NCBI GenBank assembly: GCA_964432835.1
Contig: CAYSPA010000026.1
Location: 1 to 13,899, forward strand
DNA from: B18-G2 sp964432835
GTDB taxonomy: Archaea > Thermoplasmatota > E2 > DHVEG-1 > B18-G2
Reading direction: 5' to 3'
DNA length: 13,899 nucleotides
Each line of letters starts with the position of its first letter. Within the stretch, counting starts at the first letter, position 1. The translations under genes and the position numbers were made by a program. Below, piece by piece: positions 1 to 6,846 of this stretch. Under the pieces are notes generated by a model that searched no databases, was not told the origin of the DNA, and worked only from the letters and a program-made list of their open reading frames with translations.

Positions 1-67
1 AATTCAGTATGAGATTATAATTTTTTAAATATTTAACTCTTTCTGTTGTTCGGACTGCCCGATCCAC

Positions 68-72
68 AAAAA
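68..72 (-). terminator. Possible T-tract terminator after glycerate kinase
   Basis: On the minus strand a run of five T residues lies about 20 bases after the gckA stop. It is the only candidate stop signal before the window edge; no hairpin is evident. Confidence 0.25.
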
Positions 73-92
73 CGCCGGTATAATTCCAACTT

Positions 93-1388
93 TTAACATC
101 GCATACCCATCTGAATATCCATAACATTCGTCCCCGTTCTTCCGGTTATTAATAGGTCTCTAAGTTCCTTAAAAAAGTGATACGAATCATTGTCTTCAAG
201 ATACTTTCTGAAATCCAAGCCCCTCTCTTCTGCCCTTATTCTTGTGTATCCATCCGCTACAGCACCCGCAGCATCAGAATTTCCATCAATTCCATCGGTA
301 GCAAAAGATACAAACAGCATGTCTCTTTCCAGTTTGTCAACCACGCTCAGAACCATTTCCTGATTGCGACCGCCTTTCCCCCTACCCCTAACCTTTACGG
401 TTGTTTCTCCACCCGAGATAATTACATCTCCTCTGGATTTTGATGACAAATATTCCACAAGTTCTTTTCCCGCAACCCTCGCATCTCCCGTAAGTGTTGA
501 TGAAATGATCTCCGCTCTGTATCCCATCTCTTCCGCTTTTCTTTTCGCCGCCCGGCACGCGAGTTCGTTGTTAGCTATTATGACATTTTCCACACTTTGA
601 AATATTCTGTCTCCAGTTTTCGGTGTCTCTTCTATCTGACCATTTATACCCCGCCGTATAATATCCCTGACTGAAGAAGGAACCCTTTTCCATAGGTCAT
701 ACTTGATAAGAATCTCTCTGGCATCGTGAAAAGTGCTTGTATCCGGGGCTGTCGGTCCCGATGCTATAGAATCTACAGGGTCTCCAACCACATCCGAAAT
801 TATGCAGGAAAGTACACTGCATTTCACAAATCTGAGAAGTTGGCCCCCTTTTACATGGGAGAGATGCTTTCGGAGGGTATTTATCTCTTTTATATCTGCT
901 CCACATTTCAATAGGAGCTCCGTGAGTTTCCGCATGTCCTCAAGTGGAATCCTTGGTTTGCAGAGGAGAGAGGAACCACCTCCAGATATGAGAACGATCA
1001 GTAAGTCCTTTTCTTTACATCTTTTTATCATTTTCAGGGCTTCCTCTGTAGCCCTTATATTTCTCTCGGTCGGTATGGGGTGATCTCCCTGAAATGTCCT
1101 GATGTTATCCCTTTCTACTTTTCTGTTCTCGGTGGTTATCACTATACCTTCTTTGATATCCACCGCATCCATGGCGCCCTCCGCCATCCGGAGGCTCGCC
1201 TTACCGAAAGCAAGAAGGTAAATATCACCGTAATCCGAAAAATCTCTATTTTTGAGATAGTTGAAAGTTATCTTGTACGGGTCAATGGCTTCGAGGACCG
1301 ATGAAAGAATAGAGAGAATATCCTTTCTGCCCTTTCTCAGCTCTTCGGTTCTTCCGTTGTTCACGATGTCGAGATAGTTCCTGAACAT
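93..1388 (-). CDS. gckA: Glycerate 2-kinase, MOFRL family
   Basis: Predicted cytoplasmic kinase converting D-glycerate and ATP to 2-phosphoglycerate, the step that feeds glycerate from non-phosphorylated Entner-Doudoroff or related routes into lower glycolysis. The 431 residues match the usual length of the family (about 420-450). Visible signatures are the N-terminal glycine-rich motif ISGGGSSLL near residue 134, a second glycine-rich block ISGGETTVKVRGRGKGGRN near residue 325 that opens the C-terminal MOFRL domain, and the FATDGIDGNSDAAGA segment near residue 362, typical of MOFRL proteins. The C-terminus ends in the family-like TGTNVMDIQ. The ATG lies 3 bases after the SRP54 stop codon, so the two genes are probably one transcript; a GTGA sits just before the ATG as a weak ribosome site. 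Start and product are well supported. 2-phosphoglycerate rather than 3-phosphoglycerate as product is inferred from the archaeal family. Confidence 0.9.
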   Translation of the reverse strand: MFRNYLDIVNNGRTEELRKGRKDILSILSSVLEAIDPYKITFNYLKNRDFSDYGDIYLLAFGKASLRMAEGAMDAVDIKEGIVITTENRKVERDNIRTFQGDHPIPTERNIRATEEALKMIKRCKEKDLLIVLISGGGSSLLCKPRIPLEDMRKLTELLLKCGADIKEINTLRKHLSHVKGGQLLRFVKCSVLSCIISDVVGDPVDSIASGPTAPDTSTFHDAREILIKYDLWKRVPSSVRDIIRRGINGQIEETPKTGDRIFQSVENVIIANNELACRAAKRKAEEMGYRAEIISSTLTGDARVAGKELVEYLSSKSRGDVIISGGETTVKVRGRGKGGRNQEMVLSVVDKLERDMLFVSFATDGIDGNSDAAGAVADGYTRIRAEERGLDFRKYLEDNDSYHFFKELRDLLITGRTGTNVMDIQMGMRC

Positions 1389-1391
1389 ATT

Positions 1392-2720
1392 TCACGTGAA
1401 TTTAAGCTGTTTCATAAGGCTTTTTCTCAATTTCCTGTTGCTGGATATCCCTTTCATCATGCTTTTTGTCATTCTGTAGTATTTCAGCAATTCTTTAACG
1501 TCTCTCGTTTCAACTCCCGCTCCCCGCGCTATCCTCTTTATCCTTGAACCCTTTATTATCTCCGGATTTTGGAGTTCTTCCTCCGTCATCGAATCCATTA
1601 TGTACTTGAATTTGTTGAGTTTATCCTGGGTCTTCTGCATATCTACATCTTTCAGTTTTCCGGACATACCGAAGGGGAGAAGTTCGGAGATCTTATGGAG
1701 AGGTCCCATCTTTTTCATCATCTCTATCTGCTGATACATCTCTTTCAGTGTGAACTTTCCCGAAACTATCTTCTCCATAGTTTTTTCTGCCTCTTTTTCT
1801 CTCAGCGCCTCTTCGGCTTTTTCAAGCAAGGTTTTTACATCTCCCATCCCGAGCAATCTCGAGACAAACCCTTTGGGGTCAAAAGCCTCGAGGTCAGAGA
1901 GATGCTCCCCGGTACCTATGAACAGAATCGGTGCGCCCACCTCGGCTGAGGCTGAAAGCGCTCCACCTCCCTTCGCGGTTCCATCCATCTTTGTGAGAAT
2001 TATACCGGTTATCCCAACCGCATCATGGAATGCTTTTGCCTGCTCCTTTGCCTGCTGACCTATAGTTGCATCGATAACCAGTATCTTTTCATCTGCCCTG
2101 ATGGATTTCTCTATATCTTTTATTTCGTTTATCAAGTCATCCTCGAGTTTGTGCCTGCCCGCGGTATCTATGATTATGACATCTGCAGACCTTTTGAAAT
2201 GTTCTACAGCTTTATTTACAAGAGCAACCGCATCCTTCTCGTTTTTATCCCCATAGAATGGAACTCCCGCTTTCTCGGCTATCTGTTTGAGCTGATCGTA
2301 GGCTGCCGGTCTGTGCACATCACCTGCAACAAGAGCGGGTCTCAAACCCTTCTTCTTGAAGTATTGAGCGAGTTTGCCACATGTTGTCGTCTTTCCCTGC
2401 CCGTATAGTCCAACCATCAGAATCGTTTGCTTTTTGAGAGGAAGGGCTCTTCCTGTTCCAACTATTTTCACGAGCTCATCATAGAGAATTCTTATTACAT
2501 GCTCTCTGGCGCTCATTCCCGCCGGCGGCTTCTCCTGCAGTGCTCTCTTTTCAATGTTCTTCGACAACTGCAGGACGAGTTTTACGTTTACATCTGCCTG
2601 GAGTAGAGCTCTCTGTATATCTCTTATAACTTCCTTTATCAACTTGGAATCAACGGTTATTGCGCCGGCGATTTTCTTTATTGTTCCTCTTAACGAGTCC
2701 CTAAGATTATCCAGAACCAT
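1392..2720 (-). CDS. srp54: Signal recognition particle 54 kDa protein (SRP54/Ffh)
   Basis: GTPase subunit of the signal recognition particle; binds signal peptides and 7S RNA and docks with FtsY at the membrane. With the start chosen here it has 442 residues, normal for archaeal SRP54. An N-domain helical bundle is followed by the G domain with GLYGQGKTTT (G1), DVHRPAAYDQL (G2), DTAGRH (G3) and TKMDGTAKGGG (G4 and closing loop), then a methionine-rich M domain beginning near the KMYQQIEMMKKMG-like segment. The frame can be read from a GTG at 2780, but residues from 2720 (MVLDNLRDSLRG) are the standard archaeal N-terminus, and a TATA box (2746-2751) lies inside the 20-codon extension, 28 bases before this ATG. 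The transcript is therefore likely leaderless and starts here. First gene of a two-gene unit with glycerate kinase. Confidence 0.96.
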   Translation of the reverse strand: MVLDNLRDSLRGTIKKIAGAITVDSKLIKEVIRDIQRALLQADVNVKLVLQLSKNIEKRALQEKPPAGMSAREHVIRILYDELVKIVGTGRALPLKKQTILMVGLYGQGKTTTCGKLAQYFKKKGLRPALVAGDVHRPAAYDQLKQIAEKAGVPFYGDKNEKDAVALVNKAVEHFKRSADVIIIDTAGRHKLEDDLINEIKDIEKSIRADEKILVIDATIGQQAKEQAKAFHDAVGITGIILTKMDGTAKGGGALSASAEVGAPILFIGTGEHLSDLEAFDPKGFVSRLLGMGDVKTLLEKAEEALREKEAEKTMEKIVSGKFTLKEMYQQIEMMKKMGPLHKISELLPFGMSGKLKDVDMQKTQDKLNKFKYIMDSMTEEELQNPEIIKGSRIKRIARGAGVETRDVKELLKYYRMTKSMMKGISSNRKLRKSLMKQLKFT

Positions 2721-2742
2721 CTGTGTAGATAAAATTCGGGAT

Positions 2743-2758
2743 GGATTTAAAGGTTTGG
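2743..2758 (-). promoter_or_regulatory. srp54 promoter (BRE + TATA)
   Basis: On the minus strand the sequence reads CCAAACCTTTAAATCC. The TTTAAA core is centred about 28 bases before the ATG at 2720, the normal archaeal spacing from TATA box to transcription start. This predicts a leaderless srp54-gckA message and fixes the translation start at 2720. Confidence 0.65.
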
Positions 2759-2799
2759 TACGATATTCCCGTTTCGCCACGATGTTCTTCTTAAAACTT

Positions 2800-2814
2800 C
2801 CGAAAGTTATAATA
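2800..2814 (+). promoter_or_regulatory. Promoter of the ligase-radical SAM-transferase operon
   Basis: CCGAAA (BRE-like) runs into GTTATAATA. The TATA core (2807-2814) is centred about 30 bases before the ATG at 2841, so transcription should begin at about 2837-2838 with essentially no leader. It is divergent from the srp54 promoter; the two TATA boxes are about 60 bases apart on opposite strands. Confidence 0.7.
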
Positions 2815-2840
2815 ACTTCTGATAAATCCCAACATATAGT

Positions 2841-4208
2841 ATGAATCCCTTGATGAAACCAGGTGTACTGCTGAAAGTGGTCAAATGCTACCTGTTCGAT
2901 GTGAACAGGATATGGAGATATTCCGAAGAAAAGATGAACAGGTACCGGGATAGGGCTTTTCTCAGGGTTTTGAAGAGAGCGATGACAATACCCATGTATC
3001 GGGATAAATACGGAAATGTGGATTTAAAGCAGATAAGGGGTTTGGAGGATATAGAAAGGTTGCCCGTGGTCACAAAGGATGATTTCAGAGAAGCCTTCCC
3101 CGACAAACTACTCCCAAAAGATGCGAGAAAGGAGAGCTACAGGGTTATGAGCACGTCTGGTTCGACGGGTAAACCGGTATCCATATTTGTGGAACCGGTT
3201 TTCATGTATTACACCTTGCTGTATTTCACAAGGGCACTCAAGGAGTATGGTTTAAGTTGGAGGAAAAGCAAAATTGCGCTCATCGTTGACATCTCTCCGG
3301 GGAGCGGAGAAGATCTTTTCTTCAACAGAGACGCCGTACCAAGCGTGAGAAGGGTGTTTTCTCTTGATAACATACGTGTTTATCATGTTGGTGATAATCC
3401 AGAGAAAATCATGAAGGATCTGAACAAATTCAGACCAGAGATGATAGGAGGGTATCCTGATATACTCAAGATACTTGCCATACTAAAGGAAAAGGGGATG
3501 GGAGAAAATGTCAATCCCAAATATATAGCATCATCTGGCGCTATACTGGATAAATACACTCGCAAATATATGGAAGAGGTGTTCAATGCGAGGGTTTTTG
3601 AAACGTATGGGGCTACAGAATGTACACCAATGGCAATAGAGTGCAGAGAGGGTAACATGCATATACAGAGTGATATCGTTCACATGGAATTCTGGAATGG
3701 TAAGGGTGAACGCGCATCTCCAGGGGAACTGGCAGAAATTATCGTTACATCTCTTGTACCTGGAGGTACGCCTGTAATAAGATACAATGGTATAAGTGAT
3801 CTGCTTGTTCTGTCAGATAAGGATTGTGAGTGTGGGATGCACTCTCCTCTGATAGACAGGATAGAGGGTAGAAAAGTCGATTCCATTGTTTTACCCGATG
3901 GCACCTTCATACCACCGCTTGCCATAACAGGTATACCGTATCAGGTTCTGCAGGAGTGCAATTCAAAGATAATAGAGCAGTTTCAGATTGTTCAGGAGGA
4001 TTATGATAGAATCGATATATTGGTTGTACTCAGATATGACAATGAGGAGGAAAAAGAGAAAGTGTTTTCAAGATTAAAAGAAGAATTCTCGAAAAATTTA
4101 AAAGGTGCTTCGGTGAACATTAAAGAAGTAAGGGAGATAAAGATGAACAGGAGAGAAGGTCTCGCGACGCCTCCGCCCGTCGTCATTTCGAAAGTGAAAA
4201 AGGACTGA
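2841..4208 (+). CDS. Phenylacetate-CoA ligase/CapK-like adenylate-forming enzyme
   Basis: Adenylate-forming protein of the PaaK / coenzyme F390 synthetase / CapK group, 455 residues, probably activating a carboxylic acid with ATP; substrate unknown. Visible motifs are the phosphate-binding STSGSTGKP (residues 104-112), YGATECT at 256-262 (A5 region), the RYNGISD aspartate at 320 (A7 region), the paired cysteines CECG at 329-332 followed by the IDRIEGR hinge (338-344), and a C-terminal ferredoxin-like domain. The end is odd: where relatives usually carry a Gly-Lys (A10 lysine) before a VISK-like tail, this protein reads REGLATPPPVVISKV (residues 438-452), with no lysine after the glycine. It may therefore do only one half-reaction or use another residue. 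First gene of a tight operon; the stop is 4 bases before the radical SAM start. The ATG at 2841 suits the leaderless promoter. Family is solid, exact reaction not. Confidence 0.8.
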   Translation: MNPLMKPGVLLKVVKCYLFDVNRIWRYSEEKMNRYRDRAFLRVLKRAMTIPMYRDKYGNVDLKQIRGLEDIERLPVVTKDDFREAFPDKLLPKDARKESYRVMSTSGSTGKPVSIFVEPVFMYYTLLYFTRALKEYGLSWRKSKIALIVDISPGSGEDLFFNRDAVPSVRRVFSLDNIRVYHVGDNPEKIMKDLNKFRPEMIGGYPDILKILAILKEKGMGENVNPKYIASSGAILDKYTRKYMEEVFNARVFETYGATECTPMAIECREGNMHIQSDIVHMEFWNGKGERASPGELAEIIVTSLVPGGTPVIRYNGISDLLVLSDKDCECGMHSPLIDRIEGRKVDSIVLPDGTFIPPLAITGIPYQVLQECNSKIIEQFQIVQEDYDRIDILVVLRYDNEEEKEKVFSRLKEEFSKNLKGASVNIKEVREIKMNRREGLATPPPVVISKVKKD

Positions 4209-4212
4209 TAGT

Positions 4213-5580
4213 ATGAGGATATTGCTTATAGAGCCCAGGCTGGAGCATGGGATTATAACGTACAGAGATAGATTAAAACCAATATCGATAATCTATGGTA
4301 ACCCCTCCCTCACGCTCCCGATGGTGGCTGCGGTAACCCCAAAGAAACATTACGTGAAAATTTTGAATGAAAACTACGAGAAACTGAAAATAACGGATGA
4401 GTGGGATTTAGTGGGAATATCCGTACTCACCATCACCGCAAAAAGGGCTTACGAGATAGCGGACAAATTCAGAGAGTTGGGAGTAAAGGTTGTTCTCGGT
4501 GGATACCATGTCTCTGCACTTCCCGATGAAGCCAAACAGCATGCCGATGCGGTGGTGATCGGAGAGGCCGAGAATCTCTGGCCCCAGTTACTTGAAGATT
4601 TGGAGAAAGGGAAACTGAAGGAAAAATACTTTTCTAATGAGAAACCAGATTTATCAAAAATACCCAATCCCAGAAGAGACCTATACTATAACTTTCTCTC
4701 TGGCGCGGCGCAGGCGACACGAGGTTGCCCGGTGGGATGTGATTTCTGTCCCACTTCCAAACTTCTCGGAAGGATTGTCAGAAAGAGACCCATCAAGGAT
4801 GTTATAGAGGATATTAAGTCCATCCCCAATAAGGTCATAATATTCAGAGACGCGAGTCTCACACTCGACATCGAGTACTCAAAAGCTCTCTTTAAAGCTA
4901 TGAGAGGGCTGGGTAAAAAATGGATAGCAAATGGAAACATCAATGTTCTCGGCAGGGACGAAGAGTTCTTGAGACTATCAAAAGAGGCGGGATGTATACA
5001 GTGGTTCGTCGGTTTTGAATCAATATCCAAAGAAACGCTCAAAAAAATCCATAAGATGACGAACGTCAACGCCGTGGAGAAATACGGGGAATACGTGAGA
5101 AAAATCCAGAAACATGGAATAGCGGTCGTCGGTGGAATGATATTCGGTTTTGACGAGGATACTCCGGATGTTTTTGAGACCACATACAATGCGCTTGAAG
5201 AGTGGCAGGTTGATGGTATAGAATTCAACATATTGACACCTTACCCTGGAACAGCCATATATGAGAGATTTGAGAGAGAGGGGAGGATACTGACGAAAGA
5301 CTGGTCGAAGTACAGCCAGGCACACGTTGTTTTTAAACCCAAAAGGATGACACCCGAGGAATTATTGGAGGGATACATGTGGATCACAAAGAAGTTCTAC
5401 TCGATGGACAAAGTGCTGAAGAGAATCCTTCATTACTTTGGATATGCCAAGGACTACGAAAAGTCACCCGCTCTGCTCTCTTTACCCACCTTGAACTTCG
5501 CTATGAGAAGGTATTACAAGATAGAGAGGAAAAGAATAAGAAGGGAGCTCAGAGATGGAACTGCAATACCTTCACAATAA
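4213..5580 (+). CDS. B12-binding domain radical SAM enzyme
   Basis: Radical S-adenosylmethionine enzyme with an N-terminal cobalamin-binding-type domain, 455 residues. Residues about 60-120 have the Rossmann-like B12 pattern (VGISVLTITAKRAYEIAD, VVLGGYHVSALP, AVVIGEAE), without a DxHxxG motif, as in many methylating members. IPNPRRDL (150-157) leads into the radical SAM core, where cysteines 172, 176 and 179 form the CxxxCxxC site for the 4Fe-4S cluster. The C-terminal part (FKPKRMTPEELLEGY and KKFYSMDKVLKRI) resembles the tail of the HpnP/HpnJ-like group that modifies hopanoids and other lipids. It most likely performs a radical methylation or C-C bond reaction on the product of its neighbours, but the substrate is unknown. 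A ribosome site AAAGGA (4199-4204) lies 8 bases before the ATG. It overlaps the next gene by 26 bases. Confidence 0.85.
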   Translation: MRILLIEPRLEHGIITYRDRLKPISIIYGNPSLTLPMVAAVTPKKHYVKILNENYEKLKITDEWDLVGISVLTITAKRAYEIADKFRELGVKVVLGGYHVSALPDEAKQHADAVVIGEAENLWPQLLEDLEKGKLKEKYFSNEKPDLSKIPNPRRDLYYNFLSGAAQATRGCPVGCDFCPTSKLLGRIVRKRPIKDVIEDIKSIPNKVIIFRDASLTLDIEYSKALFKAMRGLGKKWIANGNINVLGRDEEFLRLSKEAGCIQWFVGFESISKETLKKIHKMTNVNAVEKYGEYVRKIQKHGIAVVGGMIFGFDEDTPDVFETTYNALEEWQVDGIEFNILTPYPGTAIYERFEREGRILTKDWSKYSQAHVVFKPKRMTPEELLEGYMWITKKFYSMDKVLKRILHYFGYAKDYEKSPALLSLPTLNFAMRRYYKIERKRIRRELRDGTAIPSQ

Positions 5581-6112
5581 ATTGCTGAGAATTGTAGAAA
5601 AAATCTTTTCAAAGTCGCACGTTCTCACGAAGTTTTACATAGATATACAGGAAAAAACCGTGCTTGAGGAATTTTTACAATTCGATCTCGACGACGATTC
5701 AAAGGTTTTGGTAATGGGTTGTGGTTCCATTCCAAATACAGTGGTTTCGTTGGCCAGAAACAGGAAATGGAAAATCGTTGGTATAGATCGGGATAAAACC
5801 GCTATAGAGAATGCGAAAAAAATCATCGATGAATATGGGCTTAAAAATGTGACCGTAAAAAGGGCGGATGGCATGGAAATGGATCTGAAGGGGTACAATC
5901 TCATAGTTGTAGCTCTTGGTATCGAGCCCAAGGATAAGGTATTGGAAAGAATATCGAGAGATGCCGACGGTGGAACATACATACTTTGCAGGACGGCGGG
6001 GGCGTTCTCCAGAATATTTGGCAAGGAAAATCTAAACATCGATGGATTGAAGATGGTGAAACGGTACCGGCGCAAGGATGGGACGGAATCTATTGTTTTC
6101 GTGAAAGAGTGA
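5555..6112 (+). CDS. Nicotianamine synthase-like SAM-dependent transferase
   Basis: Small class I SAM-dependent transferase of 185 residues. Motif I is VLVMGCGSIPNT (51-62); the acidic residue ending strand 2 is in VGIDRDKTA (D78), followed by ADGMEMDLKGYNLIVVALG (104-122). The run from motif I to LKGYNLIVVALGIEPKDKV and then GGTYILCRTAGAFSRIF (139-155) follows, in order, the blocks I remember from nicotianamine synthase (GPGPLPLT, LKGYDVVFLAAL, PGALLMLRSAHG). That family uses SAM as an aminocarboxypropyl donor rather than as a methyl donor. Full nicotianamine synthases are longer (about 265-320 residues), so only the catalytic fold is present, with about 40 N-terminal residues before it. The ATG overlaps the radical SAM gene by 26 bases, with GGGAG at 5543-5547 as ribosome site, suggesting coupled translation. 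It could also be a plain methyltransferase. Confidence 0.7.
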   Translation: MELQYLHNKLLRIVEKIFSKSHVLTKFYIDIQEKTVLEEFLQFDLDDDSKVLVMGCGSIPNTVVSLARNRKWKIVGIDRDKTAIENAKKIIDEYGLKNVTVKRADGMEMDLKGYNLIVVALGIEPKDKVLERISRDADGGTYILCRTAGAFSRIFGKENLNIDGLKMVKRYRRKDGTESIVFVKE

Positions 6113-6134
6113 AGGATATTTTGCATTTAACCAA

Positions 6135-6677
6135 CTACAGAGATATTATATCTATAAGGTCCATATTCTTGAGAAGACCCGTTGCTATGATTTTATCACC
6201 GTCTCTGCTCACAAGACCTCCCTCTTCAAAATTTTCAATCACCTTGTGAATGGTCTCCATTTGTTCCTCCATCGCCATCTTGAATTCCTTCAAATCAAAA
6301 CATCCCCTGTCCTTCAGGGTTGCAAAAAGCATGATGAGGGATGAAAGAGCGACATCCCTTGCTACACATTTTTCGGTAGACGAATCTTCCTCTTTACTCG
6401 GGGACGATTCCACTATTCCAAATGTGGCCAGTATATCCAGCAGGAGATCCCCAACCCATGTCAATCTGTATTGTTCTTCTTCCTTTGTTACGAGATGCAT
6501 CTCTCTCAGTAGAGAAAGAGACCTGTTAAGCGTGGCAACCGGCAGTTTTGTCATGCTCTGAATTTCTTTCCATCTGAGCTTTCCACCCTTGCCCACCGCG
6601 TCAAGGATCTTTATGGTGCCTTCCTTAAATAGCTTCGTTACCTTCGTGGAAATCTTATTATCCTCCCCAACCATCAT
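6135..6677 (-). CDS. Winged-helix transcriptional regulator
   Basis: Predicted DNA-binding protein of 180 residues. An N-terminal winged helix spans roughly residues 15-75 (TIKILDAVGKGGKLRWKEI, then LPVATLNRSLSLLREMHLV, then a wing ending EEEQYRLTWVG), similar to archaeal ArsR/HxlR-like regulators. A polar acidic linker (about 90-105) follows, and then a second helical unit (about 110-175) that also looks like a winged helix (FKMAMEEQMETIHKVIENFEEGGLV, then RDGDKIIATG). No ligand or metal site is obvious. It is convergent with the radical SAM operon (22 bases between stops) and divergent from the gfcR-lysS unit, so either could be a target. Two adjacent ATGs (6677 and 6674) compete; the TATA spacing permits either as a leaderless start. 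Confidence 0.7.
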   Translation of the reverse strand: MMVGEDNKISTKVTKLFKEGTIKILDAVGKGGKLRWKEIQSMTKLPVATLNRSLSLLREMHLVTKEEEQYRLTWVGDLLLDILATFGIVESSPSKEEDSSTEKCVARDVALSSLIMLFATLKDRGCFDLKEFKMAMEEQMETIHKVIENFEEGGLVSRDGDKIIATGLLKNMDLIDIISL

Positions 6678-6695
6678 TTCCGCAAAGGCTCCATG

Positions 6696-6712
6696 TATTA
6701 ATTAATTTTCCG
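6696..6712 (-). promoter_or_regulatory. Promoter of the winged-helix regulator
   Basis: On the minus strand CGGAAAA (BRE-like) runs into TTAATTAATA. Its centre is about 25 bases before the paired ATGs at 6677 and 6674, predicting a leaderless message. Confidence 0.55.
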
Positions 6713-6717
6713 TTGAT

Positions 6718-6782
6718 TTCTGACAAGCCCATTTATGCCACACAGCATTTCCGACTCATTCTGACAGTTTCGGCTGTGCATA
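6718..6782. repeat. Repeats in the divergent regulator/gfcR intergenic region
   Basis: Two copies of TTCTGACA (6718-6725 and 6759-6766) stand 41 bases apart, close to four helical turns. An interrupted inverted repeat surrounds the second: CACAGC (6741-6746) against GCTGTG (6773-6778), extended imperfectly by TATGC on the left (6734-6738) and GCATA on the right (6778-6782). These lie between the two divergent promoters and could be operator sites for either adjacent regulator. This is pattern reading only; no known motif was matched. Confidence 0.3.
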
Positions 6783-6799
6783 TGATCTGCCGTGATAAA

Positions 6800-6814
6800 C
6801 GAAAACTAAATAAT
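6800..6814 (+). promoter_or_regulatory. gfcR-lysS-mtaB promoter
   Basis: CGAAAAC (BRE-like, 6800-6806) precedes TAAATAAT (6807-6814). The box is centred about 36 bases before the ATG at 6847, leaving a leader of about 10 bases that contains the ribosome site GGTGA at 6836-6840. Confidence 0.6.
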
Positions 6815-6846
6815 CACAATCCCATATTTTCTGATGGTGATAAATT

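Noticed and set aside
1..92. A+T-rich edge as promoter of a further minus-strand gene
   Set aside because: A TATA-like tract exists on the minus strand near 14-40, but no start codon or coding sequence can be confirmed beyond the edge.
4686..5231. Open 181-codon frame antisense to the radical SAM gene
   Set aside because: Serine-, proline- and phenylalanine-rich translation with no motif, and fully opposite a well-supported enzyme with its cysteine triad.
5635..6126. Open 163-codon frame antisense to the transferase gene
   Set aside because: Low-complexity shadow translation; the plus-strand gene has motifs, a ribosome site and an operon position.
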